A DNA stretch of 56,914 nucleotides from Acaryochloris sp. CRU_2_0 (GTDB lineage Bacteria; Cyanobacteriota; Cyanobacteriia; Thermosynechococcales; Thermosynechococcaceae). The stretch is from the NCBI GenBank assembly GCA_012034865.1, contig JAAUOM010000013.1, forward strand, positions 1-56,914, read 5' to 3'. Positions 28,485-37,945 of this stretch are shown in pieces. The translations under genes and the position numbers were made by a program. Numbering within the stretch: position 1 is the stretch's first letter; each line of letters starts with the position of its first letter. Under the pieces are notes generated by a model. The model did not search any database, was not told where the DNA came from, and was given only the letters and a program-made list of their open reading frames with translations.

Positions 28485-29600
28485 ATGTTGTGGAAAGCCA
28501 TTCCGCGAATTGATCGCTATGTATTTCAGGAATTACTGCCACCCTTTTTGTGGGGGATCGGAGCCTTTGCCGCCATTGGTGTCTCAGCGGCAGTTTTGTT
28601 CGATCTGTTGCGACAGGTCTCTGAGGCTCGATTACCGCTGGCGATCGCGCTCCTGCTCTTGGCACTGCAACTGCCTTATTTTATCAGCTTAGCCATTCCT
28701 ATGGCCGTCTTACTCACCTGTTTACTGACCTTTGCTCGAATGCATACTGATGGCGAATTAATGGCTCTGCAAGCTGCAGGCTTGCATCTGAGACGCTTGG
28801 TGCAATCTAGCCTATGCTTTGCATTCATGGCGTTGATCTTGATGTTTGGCCTGAGCGAAGGACTTGTACCCGTTAGTCAAGCCCAAGCCCAGCAAGTGCT
28901 GATGAAAACCCTGCAACAAGGTAATTTCGAGCTGCAGGATCCCCCCATCCTGTACAAAGACTATGGTCGTCACTCAGATCTAGATCGCCTATTTTATGCC
29001 CAGCAGAGCGAAGATCAAACCTTGTATGGGTTAACCGTCTTGGATTGGACGTCACCTGAAGAACCCAAAATTATTACAGCCAAATCAGCCACTTGGCATG
29101 CCGCAGAAAATCGCTGGACTTTTAAGAATGGCATCATCTACCCCGTAAACATTAAGGGAACAACCCCCTATATTCTGGAATTTAGCGAACAACAGATACA
29201 ACTCGCATCCTTTGCAGTACCAGAGATTAACCCGAATACATTATCCCTAATCCAAGCCCAACAGTACCTTGCCATCCTTCGCCAGCAGGATATGCAATCC
29301 AAGGCTCGCACCTTGGAGATTCAAATTCACCGCAAAGTAGCTCTTCCTTTTACAGTGCTGGTGTTTGGATTTGTGGGTAGTGTCTTAGGCATGAGCCGTC
29401 GCCGACTAGCAGCCAGCAGCGGCTTTGGCCTGAGTCTCGTTCTTGTTTTAGGCCAATATGTCTTAATCTTCATTGCCGATGTTGGCGGACAGCTCGGACA
29501 GCTCTCGCCCTGGTTCGCTGCATGGCTACCCAATCTGATCATGGTTGCGATCGGTCTGGGTTCATTGGTAGGACGCACAGAGGGGTTACGGAGGGAATAG
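28485..29600 (+). CDS. LptF/LptG family LPS export permease (YjgP/YjgQ)
   Basis: A 371-residue permease beginning RIDRYVFQELLPPFLWGIG with three hydrophobic helices, a central periplasmic jellyroll-like domain (about 120-265), and a second block of three helices (LEIQIHRKVALPFTVLVFGF onward). This is the LptF/G layout. Only one permease gene is present here; LptFG normally acts as a pair, so the single gene may form a homodimer or pair with a distant gene. It is 67 bases after lptB in the same direction. Confidence 0.88.
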   Translation: MLWKAIPRIDRYVFQELLPPFLWGIGAFAAIGVSAAVLFDLLRQVSEARLPLAIALLLLALQLPYFISLAIPMAVLLTCLLTFARMHTDGELMALQAAGLHLRRLVQSSLCFAFMALILMFGLSEGLVPVSQAQAQQVLMKTLQQGNFELQDPPILYKDYGRHSDLDRLFYAQQSEDQTLYGLTVLDWTSPEEPKIITAKSATWHAAENRWTFKNGIIYPVNIKGTTPYILEFSEQQIQLASFAVPEINPNTLSLIQAQQYLAILRQQDMQSKARTLEIQIHRKVALPFTVLVFGFVGSVLGMSRRRLAASSGFGLSLVLVLGQYVLIFIADVGGQLGQLSPWFAAWLPNLIMVAIGLGSLVGRTEGLRRE

Positions 29601-29655
29601 GGAGCGGAGGGTAGGAGAAGTAGCGATCCTGAATTGAGTCTTGGTCTCCAGATAC

Positions 29656-29874
29656 TCAAAGGATCTTACACGAGCGCTGCCAACATCGCTCCAAGAAAAG
29701 CCGCTGCTCCTCGGTTTTATCTTGTTTGGTAAAACAGCGCTCCAAGAGTTTTTGTCTATAAACCAGCGAAAATTTAATCGGATTTAAGGCCGTTTCAAGC
29801 CGAAAAAGAGGCTGATTCAGGTAAATCCAAATAGCCATCATTATCTTTAGAGCTTCTGTTCTTTTCCCTATCAT
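29656..29874 (-). CDS. Small hypothetical protein with a strong ribosome-binding site
   Basis: A 72-residue open frame on the minus strand from ATG 29874. It is preceded by AGGAGG (29885-29880) at a five-base spacing, which is better than most genes here. The product starts MIGKRTEALKIMMAIWIYLN, has a hydrophobic N-terminal third and a charged helical C-terminal end with two Cys (LERCWQRSCKIL). I do not recognise a family. The sense of the frame rests on the ribosome-binding site and length only. Confidence 0.45.
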   Translation of the reverse strand: MIGKRTEALKIMMAIWIYLNQPLFRLETALNPIKFSLVYRQKLLERCFTKQDKTEEQRLFLERCWQRSCKIL

Positions 29875-29877
29875 CAA

Positions 29878-30447
29878 GACCTCCTATTTCAATAGAAGCG
29901 ATAGAGTCTATGTCACCTATCTTCATTGGACGCTAATTCATAGCAGCAGTGCTGAGATCATAAGATTAGCTTCACTTTTTATCCTTGTCAGGATATGCTT
30001 TGGGCTTCTATTGTGACTCTAACGAGCAGATCTGAAGAATGGATGAGAGCTTCGCTAAGATGCTGCTGCTGCCAATTTCATTGGTGGGTGTGATGAAGCT
30101 CATGTCAGAATAGAACAGCTTTAGCATGAGGGATGCCACGATGGCGAGGGTAACCAAAGGTAAGCAGGATGATGGCTTACTGACTGTCTGACTGTTCTGG
30201 TTCAGAATAATGCTTTATTTCACAGACTCGATCAGCAGGCAGACTTTAGCGCATTACCTTCAGCCCAAGCAGTTGGTGCGCGAAAATTGTACGCCAGTCG
30301 TCTGATTTACACGGCCTTCCGGCCTAATGTATCACTGGAGTATCTCTATGCAATCCTATGCGGTGGACTCGTTATTGTCCGCATACAGCCTTGCCTTAAG
30401 CTAAGCACGACAGAGATTCAGATGAGTGTTGGAGAAATTGCTAAGCT
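29878..30447. other. Gene-poor stretch
   Basis: 570 bases without a convincing gene. One open frame runs from about 30173 to 30475 on the plus strand (including FHRLDQQADFSALPSAQAVG and LIYTAFRPNVSLEYLYAILC), but it has no good start or ribosome-binding site and overlaps the next gene in another frame. It could be the remnant of a decayed gene. No terminal repeats or transposase signature are visible. Confidence 0.4.
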
Positions 30448-31014
30448 ATGCCTAAATTTAACTGGAGATGGATGAGCGCTGTCTGTGTTGGTATGGTTAC
30501 AACTGCCTTAACCGTAGTCACTCCCCCTGTGAACGCCAACGAATTTACTAAGCTTTTCACAAAATCTAGCATCCCTTTAAGCCTAAAACTCAAAGCTTTA
30601 GACAATAGCTGGCAGCGATTGAGCCTCAATCAAGAGTCTTTAGCGCCTTCTTTCTTATTTGGCATCTCTGGGCTCCTCGAATCGGCTCTCAGAACCAATG
30701 TGTACTATACCCAAGGCAAGATCATCACCATTAGTAAACAGCAGTATTTGGTGGTTTATCGACCGGAAGGGAGTAACCTTAATCTGTCCCTATTCTTGCA
30801 GCTAGGGAACAAGCAAACACCAGCTTCTTTGATCAAAGAGTTAACCCCAGAGAGCAAGCTCGTACTCTCACTAATCAACCTCAGCACCATTAACAGCCTC
30901 CAAGATATTCAACCCTTCAACCTCCAGAAAGAACTTGAAGACGCCAAGAAGGTTTTGCCGCCAAAACCAGAGGCACCGGAAACACTTCCCTCGGCTCCTA
31001 CTAATCCTTCATAA
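30448..31014 (+). CDS. Hypothetical exported protein
   Basis: A 188-residue protein with a clear signal peptide: basic start (MPKFNWRW), hydrophobic core (VCVGMVTTALTVV) and likely cleavage near NAN-EF at about residue 31. The mature part has the segment YYTQGKIITISKQQYLVVYRP and a Pro-rich C-terminus (PPKPEAPETLPSAPTNPS). I recognise no family. It is likely periplasmic or bound to the thylakoid lumen. The gene is separated by 75 bases from the next one. Confidence 0.7.
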   Translation: MPKFNWRWMSAVCVGMVTTALTVVTPPVNANEFTKLFTKSSIPLSLKLKALDNSWQRLSLNQESLAPSFLFGISGLLESALRTNVYYTQGKIITISKQQYLVVYRPEGSNLNLSLFLQLGNKQTPASLIKELTPESKLVLSLINLSTINSLQDIQPFNLQKELEDAKKVLPPKPEAPETLPSAPTNPS

Positions 31015-31088
31015 GGACTGAAGTGCTAGGCTTTATACCTTTAATTGGCCTGTTTCGATTAACTTAGAGACAGTTCAATTTTTCGGCT

Positions 31089-32261
31089 ATGGTGATCCAA
31101 GTTCAACCGCGCTATTCTGTTCAGTGGTTTAAGCGGATTAGCGATATTCCGCAGGCCGCCTGGGATGACTTAGCTTTACCCCTAAAGACCCCCTTTTTGG
31201 AGTGGCATTGGCTGCATAATTTAGAGACCTCTGGCAGTGCGATCGCACGTAAAGGCTGGTTACCTCAACACCTTACCCTCTGGCGAGATCAAACCTTAGT
31301 TGCTGCTGCTCCTTTATATATCAAAGGCCATAGCTACGGTGAATTTGTCTTTGATCATCAATGGGCAGATGTTGCCTATCGGATGGGGATTGAATATTAC
31401 CCCAAATTACTGGGGATGACCCCCTTTACCCCCGCCGAGGGCTATCGATTTTTAATCGCCCCAGATGAAGATGAGGATAGGCTCACAGGGTTAATGGTAC
31501 AGCTCATCGACGGTTTTTGTGACCAACATCAACTCTCAGGTTGTCACTTCTTATTTGTCGATCCAGACTGGCAACCTATAATTGAACGCCACGGGTTTAA
31601 GGGGTGGCTTCACCATAGTTATATTTGGCAAAACGAAGGCTTTTCCAGTTTTGATGATTATTTAGGAGCCTTTAATGCCAACCAACGCCGCAATATTAAG
31701 CGTGAACGCCAGAGTGTTACCAAAGCTGGACTTCAGCTCCAGACTTTCAGAGGTGAAGAGATTCCTGTAGCCCTCTACAGCCGGATGCACTATTACTACA
31801 GTGATACTTGTGACAAGTTTATGTGGGGCAGCAAGTATCTGACCAAGCGATTTTTTCAAGATCTCCAAGCCACCTATGCCCACCGGGTAATGTTTGTCAC
31901 GGCTTATGACAAAACCCCCCAACAGCCCGTAGGCATGTCATTTTGCCTCACCAAAGGTGATCAACTCTATGGCCGTTACTGGGGCAGCGATCAGGTGTTT
32001 GACTGTTTGCATTTTGAAGCCTGTTATTATGCCCCTATTGAATGGGCAGTATCCCAAGGGATTCAACGGTTTGACCCCGGTGCAGGTGGCAGACACAAAA
32101 AACGACGCGGGTTTCGAGCGATGCCGAATTACAGCCTGCATCGCTTTTATGTTCCTCGCCTTCAGCAGGTGTTCGACCATTATATTGATCAAATTAATCA
32201 AGAAGAGCAGGATGAAATTGAGGACATCAATCGAGATCTCCCCTTCAAGCAAGACCCATAG
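31089..32261 (+). CDS. GNAT/FemAB-like acyltransferase (DUF482, PF04339 type)
   Basis: A 390-residue protein with the layout of PF04339 proteins: TPFLEWHWLHNLETSGSA near residue 33, QHLTLWRDQTLVAAAPLYIK near residue 60, SYGEFVFDHQWADVAYRMG, YNRR-type NANQRRNIKRERQSV near residue 200, and a C-terminal RFDPGAGGRHKKRRGFRA. The fold is a double GNAT domain, related to FemAB aminoacyltransferases that build peptidoglycan cross-bridges. The actual substrate in cyanobacteria is unknown. Confidence 0.85.
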   Translation: MVIQVQPRYSVQWFKRISDIPQAAWDDLALPLKTPFLEWHWLHNLETSGSAIARKGWLPQHLTLWRDQTLVAAAPLYIKGHSYGEFVFDHQWADVAYRMGIEYYPKLLGMTPFTPAEGYRFLIAPDEDEDRLTGLMVQLIDGFCDQHQLSGCHFLFVDPDWQPIIERHGFKGWLHHSYIWQNEGFSSFDDYLGAFNANQRRNIKRERQSVTKAGLQLQTFRGEEIPVALYSRMHYYYSDTCDKFMWGSKYLTKRFFQDLQATYAHRVMFVTAYDKTPQQPVGMSFCLTKGDQLYGRYWGSDQVFDCLHFEACYYAPIEWAVSQGIQRFDPGAGGRHKKRRGFRAMPNYSLHRFYVPRLQQVFDHYIDQINQEEQDEIEDINRDLPFKQDP

Positions 32262-32411
32262 GAACTAGGATTAGGGAATCTCAGACTGGCTGTCCCAGTA
32301 ATTCCTGTTTGGGTCCTCAATCCCATGCAATTCAGCCCTGGGAGTGGATCAAGACAACATTTCATCATCCAATGACGTTCTATCCCTCACTATAGACATG
32401 ATTCTGGGAAT

Positions 32412-33023
32412 TTAGGGGGAAGATACGCCAACAGGTTGAGGATATTGGTCATCCATTGAGGTATGGAAGAAGAAGCGACAGCCGCTATTAGTATAAGGAG
32501 CATGGCTGGAGCCAGGACTGGAGCGGATATAATCGCCAGCACCATAGACTGTATCACCAATGACCAAATCGCCTTCTAGCATAAACAGTTCTTCAACCGA
32601 CGCATGGCGGTGCCAAGGATAACAAACACCGGCTTCAGCTCGAAGAAATCCCACCAGTTCTCGCTTGATCTCATCTCTGTGGACAATGGCAACTGCCACA
32701 CCGGGCGTCGATTGGGGTTGCCAGTCCAAATCCTGGGAGCGAACCGCCAAGTAGGCGTCAGCGGCTGGGTCAGAGATCTTTTTAGGCAGGGGAAGATCCA
32801 GTCCGAGATCGGCGAACAGCCGATCCTTTAAGTCTGCTGCCATCGGTAAAGCGGCGGTGCTGTAGGGCATAGCCGTCACCGCAGACTGATACGCCGCCAA
32901 TTCTTCCCCCAAATCTGGACAGTCCAGGAGTTGTTGCTCCACCCAGATCCGCTCCTCTGGGCTGAGGAGGTCGAGGGCATACAGGGGAGCCAGTTCACAA
33001 AAGCAGTAATTCTCAGGGGTCAT
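32412..33023 (-). CDS. Cupin-domain anti-sigma-like protein (ChrR type)
   Basis: A 203-residue protein downstream of the ECF sigma gene. The N-terminal half is helical (CFCELAPLYALDLLSPEERI, then QQLLDCPDLGEELAAYQSAV), as in anti-sigma domains. The C-terminal half is a cupin with YPWHRHASVEELFMLEGDL and GDYIRSSPGSSHAPYTNSGC, providing HxH, Glu and a late His for metal binding. ChrR-type proteins release their sigma factor in response to singlet oxygen or peroxide. The usual zinc motif Hx3Cx2C of the N-terminal domain is not visible. Confidence 0.85.
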   Translation of the reverse strand: MTPENYCFCELAPLYALDLLSPEERIWVEQQLLDCPDLGEELAAYQSAVTAMPYSTAALPMAADLKDRLFADLGLDLPLPKKISDPAADAYLAVRSQDLDWQPQSTPGVAVAIVHRDEIKRELVGFLRAEAGVCYPWHRHASVEELFMLEGDLVIGDTVYGAGDYIRSSPGSSHAPYTNSGCRFFFHTSMDDQYPQPVGVSSP

Positions 33024-33059
33024 TTCAAGTCAGCCTTCCACGGGCGTCACACAGTACAG

Positions 33060-33638
33060 TCACGATAAGTCTTCCTTTGTGCCCAGAGCAGCCTTTAACT
33101 TACTCAATCCTAACCGAGTCCGAGTTTTAACAGTTCCCAAAGACAACCCTGTTTGAGTAGCAATTTGGCTTTGGGTAAGCCCCTGGTAGTAGGCCAGTTC
33201 TAAAACGGAGCGTTGCTCCTGCGGGAGGGTTTGCATCGCTGCAATGACTCGACTGCGGCGCTCTCGCACCAATACATCTTCAAATAAGTCTACGTTATCG
33301 GCCTTGGGTTGGATTTCTAAGGCATCCATGGACACGATCGCAGCGGATTTGGTGCGTTGGATTTTGCGCAGACGATCTAGGATACGGCTACGGGCTAAAG
33401 TAAATATCCAGGTATCGGCTCTGCCTTTTTGCACATCGTAGCGATCGGCAATTTTCCAAACCTGAGCAAACACATCTAAAACCACTTCTTCACTTTCTTC
33501 AACCGATCGCAAACTCCTAAATGCTAAACCATAGATAATGCGAGCATAGCGATCGTACAGCGCCGACAACGCTGAGGAGTCGCGCTGAGCAATTCGAGTG
33601 AGCAACGCAACATCATCAACAGCAAGAGAGTTCTCCAT
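33060..33638 (-). CDS. ECF-type RNA polymerase sigma factor
   Basis: A 192-residue group-4 sigma factor. Region 2 is DRYARIIYGLAFRSLRSVEE to GRADTWIFTLARSRILDRLR, and region 4 is LPQEQRSVLELAYYQGLTQS to GLSLGTVKTRTRLGLSKLK, with the helix-turn-helix. It starts at ATG 33638. The anti-sigma-like gene follows after 36 bases, the standard order for a sigma/anti-sigma pair. Such pairs usually autoregulate, but I did not identify a matching promoter. Confidence 0.93.
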   Translation of the reverse strand: MENSLAVDDVALLTRIAQRDSSALSALYDRYARIIYGLAFRSLRSVEESEEVVLDVFAQVWKIADRYDVQKGRADTWIFTLARSRILDRLRKIQRTKSAAIVSMDALEIQPKADNVDLFEDVLVRERRSRVIAAMQTLPQEQRSVLELAYYQGLTQSQIATQTGLSLGTVKTRTRLGLSKLKAALGTKEDLS

Positions 33639-33896
33639 CCAAGGAGGAATTTTTGAATAGGGATATCATTGGGCAGTATATCCAATCACCCCAAGGATTG
33701 ATCAGAATTTTCTGAAGACACGAGATTTGCAGGTAATTGGGCGATCAGCAGCCATTGGGGAATTTCAATCTTATACACCTTAGCTCAAAATGGCCAGGGT
33801 TCTTCCGATTACCTGGAACGCTCAAGCCATGCTGTTGAGAGCTTTGAAGCATCTGCTTGTCTGATTGTAAACTCAGTCCTCTGTTGTTGAAGCGGT

Positions 33897-35044
33897 TTAG
33901 GAGTTGAGGGATCCGTGATCTTGACCGATGGCTTGGGTAATGTTGTCCATCTTGTGGGTCGCCAATTTCATCAACAGCCCCTCTAAGATCCGCCGAACCA
34001 TCCACGGGCCTTCGTATACCCAACCCGTATACACCTGTAATAAGCTGGCACCTGCATTTAGTTTTTCCAGGCATCTTCAGCAGTGAAAATGCCCCCCACA
34101 CCGATGATCGGCAATTGCCCTTGGGTTTCCTGGTAGATAAATCGAATGACTTCGGTGGCGCGCGATCGCACTGGAACCCCACTGATACCCCCTGCCTCTT
34201 CCCTCGGCGAGTTCCCTGTCGCCGGAATGATTTGGGTTTTCAATCCCTGGCGGTTAATGGTGGTATTAGTGGCAATAATCCCTGCCAAATTATGGGTTTT
34301 ACCCAGTGAAACAATAGCTGCAATTTCTTCCCACGCTAGATCTGGGGCAATTTTTACCAATATAGGTTTATGATTTCTGTTTTCGGCTTGGATCCCAGCC
34401 AAGATCGGTTCAAGTTGGGCGACAGCTTGGAGCGTTCGCAATCCCGGCGTATTGGGAGAACTCACATTCACAACAAAATAGTCCCCCCAAGCTTGAAGGA
34501 GGCAGAAACTGCCCACATAATCTTCCACAGCCCGCTCTAGAGGAGTCACCTTGGATTTGCCTAAATTAATGCCCAGGGGATAAGTTCGCGTTTGGCGGTC
34601 TTGCGAGGCTTTGAGCCTCTGAGCCATCTGGGCAGCTCCCTGATTATTAAATCCCATGCGATTAAGAGCCGCTTGATCCTGGGGCAGCCGAAACAAACGC
34701 GGTCGAGGATTGCCAGACTGAGCATAAAAGGTTACGGTTCCCACTTCGGCAAACCCAAAGCCAAAATCAGGCCAGATATTTGTTGCAACGCCATCTTTAT
34801 CAAACCCCGCCGCTAAACCCATCGGATTCGCAAAGGACAGCCCCCATAAGGTTTGAGATAACCGAGGATCTTGTACACCTAAAGTGGCAGCCAGCCGTTT
34901 TTGCAGTTCCTGAGTCAGACGAGTATGAGATCGTTGATCTAGCTGGGCACAAGTCCGCATCAATTGGCGATGCACCGTTTCTGGATCGGCTCTCAAGACT
35001 GAAAATAAGAGGGGACGCAAACCCTGTTGATATAAATCCACCAT
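33897..35044 (-). CDS. pyrD: Dihydroorotate dehydrogenase (quinone), with a one-base frameshift at 34062-34066
   Basis: The membrane-associated class 2 enzyme oxidises dihydroorotate to orotate with quinone. The N-terminal helix ([20 protein letters not shown]), [40 protein letters not shown] and [10 protein letters not shown] are visible. The first frame stops after FTAEDAWKN. One extra A in the A5 run (plus-strand T 34062-34066) gives [20 protein letters not shown], then [14 protein letters not shown], ending at 33897, for 382 residues. The gene is required for pyrimidine synthesis, so a consensus error is likely. Confidence 0.9.
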
Positions 35045-35355
35045 TCCTAGCAGTCCACAACACTACCTATAGCGATCCTAAATATTACCCTCCTAGCTGT
35101 CACTGTCCCCGCACTTTGGAGCCAAGGCTAGTGTGTACATGGCTTGAGTCGAAAGTCTAGAGGAAACATACCCTACATTGCCCGACTCTGGGTAGACCCA
35201 CCCCACTCTGCGAGTACCCCTTGACAGAGATAATTCACATCAATAAGGGGTCGCAGGTTGAAAGCCTGTAGTGATAATATCCCAATCTACAAAAGCTAGT
35301 GTCCGATATTCTCTAGAATGGTTAAGCAAAGGCAGACCTTCAGGAGTATAGAGTT
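35045..35355. other. Divergent intergenic region between pyrD and leuS
   Basis: 311 bases without a gene. It must hold promoters in both directions. A TTGACA hexamer at 35221-35226 lies 17 bases before TAAGGG at 35244-35249, a possible but poor sigma-70 match for leuS. No tRNA, riboswitch or strong hairpin is recognisable. Confidence 0.35.
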
Positions 35356-37917
35356 GTGGAGTCCCGTTACCATCCCACTGAGATTGAACCCAAATGGCAG
35401 GCAAGCTGGGCCAAGCAAGGACTGGATACCACTCCTGAAGACACCCGTAAGCCCAAATTTTATGCCCTATCCATGTTTCCCTATCCGTCAGGCAGTTTGC
35501 ATGTCGGGCATACACGCAACTATGTGATTACTGATGTGATTGCTCGTCTGAAGCGGATGCAGGGCTATCGGGTTTTACAGCCGATGGGTTGGGATGCCTT
35601 TGGTCTACCCGCAGAAAATGCCGCCATTCAACGGGGAATTCATCCGGCGGCCTGGACCTATACCAACATTGCCCAGATGAAAGAGCAGTTAGGATTGCTG
35701 GGTTTGTCCATTGACTGGAGTCGAGAAATTGCCACTTGTTCACCGGAATACTATCGCTGGACGCAGTGGATTTTTCTGCAGTTTTTAGAGATGGGACTGG
35801 CCTATCAAAAAGAAGCGGCTGTCAACTGGGACCCAGTCGATCAAACCGTTTTAGCAAACGAACAGGTGGATAATCAGGGGCGGTCTTGGCGGTCTGGAGC
35901 CAAAGTCGAGCGTAAACTTTTGCGGCAATGGTTTTTGAAAATTACCGATTATGCCGAAGAACTCTTGGCCGATTTAGAGCAACTCACAGGTTGGCCAGAG
36001 CGGGTCAAAACCATGCAGGCCAACTGGATTGGTAAATCCGTGGGAGCCTATCTAGAGTTCCCGATTGTGGGCCTAGATGCAAAAATTGGGGTGTTTACTA
36101 CCCGCCCGGATACGGTCTATGGCGTTACCTATGTGGTCTTAGCGCCGGAGCATCCTTTGACACCGCAAGTTACGAGTAAAGCTCAGCAGAAAACCGTAGC
36201 TGAATTCATTGCAGCAGTGGGTGCTGAAAGCGAAATCGATCGCACCGCTGAGGACAAGCCAAAAAAAGGAATGCCAACCGGAGGGAAAGCCATTAATCCC
36301 TTTACGGGCGCAGAAATTCCGATTTGGATTGCGGATTATGTCCTCTATGAATATGGCACGGGTGCTGTGATGGGTGTGCCTGCCCATGACACCCGTGACT
36401 TTGGGTTTGCTCAGCAAAATCAATTGCCTATCCAAACCGTGATTGTGCCAGAAGGGAGCGATCCAAAAACGCCTTTAACCGCAGCCTATACCGAGGCTGG
36501 GGTGATGGTGAATTCCGGGGAATTTGACGGCCAACCCTCCAGCGCAGGTAAGCAGGCCATCATTGCCAAAGCGGAACAAGAAGGTCGGGGTGCAGCCAGA
36601 GTGCAGTATCGTCTGCGGGATTGGTTGATTTCTCGGCAACGGTATTGGGGAGTACCCATTCCGGTGATTCACTGTCCCCACTGTGGAGCAGTCCCCGTCC
36701 CTGAGGCGGATCTCCCCGTGAAATTGCCAGAAGATGTGGCGTTTTCTGCCCAAGGTGGCTCCCCCCTGGCCAAACTAGAGACCTGGGTGAATGTCCCCTG
36801 TCCTACCTGTGGCGAATCGGCAAAACGGGAAACCGATACGATGGATACCTTTATTGATTCCTCCTGGTATTTTCTCCGGTATGCCGATACTCAGAACCCG
36901 CAAAAGGTCTTTGATAGCGCTAAAGCCAATGATTGGTTGCCTGTGGATCAGTACGTCGGCGGTATTGAACATGCCATCTTGCATTTGTTGTATTCCCGAT
37001 TCTTTACGAAGGTGATGCGCGATCGCGGTCTCCTCAACTTTGATGAACCCTTCCAAAAGCTCCTAACTCAGGGGATGGTGCAAGCTCTCACCTACAAAAA
37101 CCCCAAGACCGGGAAATATATTGCCCCTGCGGATATTGATGCCGATCATCCCCAAGATCCAGCAACGGGTGAACCCTTGGATGTTTTCTATGAAAAAATG
37201 TCCAAATCTAAATACAATGGCGTGCCCCCAGAAGAGGTAACTAGTAAGTATGGGGCGGATACCGCTCGCTTATTTACGTTATTCAAAGCCCCCCCCGAAA
37301 AAGATCTAGAGTGGGAAGGAGCCGATGTAGAAGGTCAATTCCGCTTTTTAAATCGTGTCTGGCGATTGGTCAGTGAGTATATCGAGAAAGCCCAGGGCAA
37401 AAAGCGCTCCGTTAAAGGAGCCTCACTCCCTAAAGCCGAGAAAGAACTTCGTCGCGCAATCCACATTGCCATCAAAGAAACCAGTGAAGATCTCAGTGGC
37501 GATTATCAGTTCAATACAGCCGTTTCAGAACTGATGAAACTCAGTAACGCCCTAGGAGATGCCCAAGATAAAACTTCGGCGGTCTATGCCGAAGGGATAG
37601 AAACCTTATTACTCCTGTTAGCCCCCTTTGCGCCCCACATCAGTGAGGAACTCTGGCAACAGCTAGGACACTCTGAATCAATTCTCTGTCAAGCTTGGCC
37701 TCAAATCGATCTAGAAGCGCTGGTGACCGATGAGATCACCCTAGTGATTCAAATTATGGGTAAAACTCGCGGCACACTGCCAGTGCCTGCCAACGCCAGT
37801 CGTGAAGCCCTAGAACAATTGGCTCGTGAATCGGAAGTGGGCCAACGGTACCTTGCAGATAAAGCTGTGAAGAAGGTGATTGTGGTTCCTGGCAAACTGA
37901 TTAACTTCGTTCTATAG
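35356..37917 (+). CDS. leuS: Leucyl-tRNA synthetase
   Basis: A full-length class I synthetase of 853 residues starting at GTG 35356 ([20 protein letters not shown]). The HIGH-type motif is in [16 protein letters not shown] near residue 42, the editing domain includes [20 protein letters not shown] near residue 237, and [10 protein letters not shown] near residue 615 is the KMSKS loop. The C-terminal anticodon-binding part is intact. It stands alone on its transcript. Confidence 0.98.
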   Translation: MESRYHPTEIEPKWQASWAKQGLDTTPEDTRKPKFYALSMFPYPSGSLHVGHTRNYVITDVIARLKRMQGYRVLQPMGWDAFGLPAENAAIQRGIHPAAWTYTNIAQMKEQLGLLGLSIDWSREIATCSPEYYRWTQWIFLQFLEMGLAYQKEAAVNWDPVDQTVLANEQVDNQGRSWRSGAKVERKLLRQWFLKITDYAEELLADLEQLTGWPERVKTMQANWIGKSVGAYLEFPIVGLDAKIGVFTTRPDTVYGVTYVVLAPEHPLTPQVTSKAQQKTVAEFIAAVGAESEIDRTAEDKPKKGMPTGGKAINPFTGAEIPIWIADYVLYEYGTGAVMGVPAHDTRDFGFAQQNQLPIQTVIVPEGSDPKTPLTAAYTEAGVMVNSGEFDGQPSSAGKQAIIAKAEQEGRGAARVQYRLRDWLISRQRYWGVPIPVIHCPHCGAVPVPEADLPVKLPEDVAFSAQGGSPLAKLETWVNVPCPTCGESAKRETDTMDTFIDSSWYFLRYADTQNPQKVFDSAKANDWLPVDQYVGGIEHAILHLLYSRFFTKVMRDRGLLNFDEPFQKLLTQGMVQALTYKNPKTGKYIAPADIDADHPQDPATGEPLDVFYEKMSKSKYNGVPPEEVTSKYGADTARLFTLFKAPPEKDLEWEGADVEGQFRFLNRVWRLVSEYIEKAQGKKRSVKGASLPKAEKELRRAIHIAIKETSEDLSGDYQFNTAVSELMKLSNALGDAQDKTSAVYAEGIETLLLLLAPFAPHISEELWQQLGHSESILCQAWPQIDLEALVTDEITLVIQIMGKTRGTLPVPANASREALEQLARESEVGQRYLADKAVKKVIVVPGKLINFVL

Positions 37918-37945
37918 CGTGATCTTACGACCGCACCTGCCAAGA

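Noticed and set aside
30287-30475. Short plus-strand open frame before the secreted protein
   Set aside because: No credible start site and overlap with the next gene; kept only as part of a possible decayed frame.
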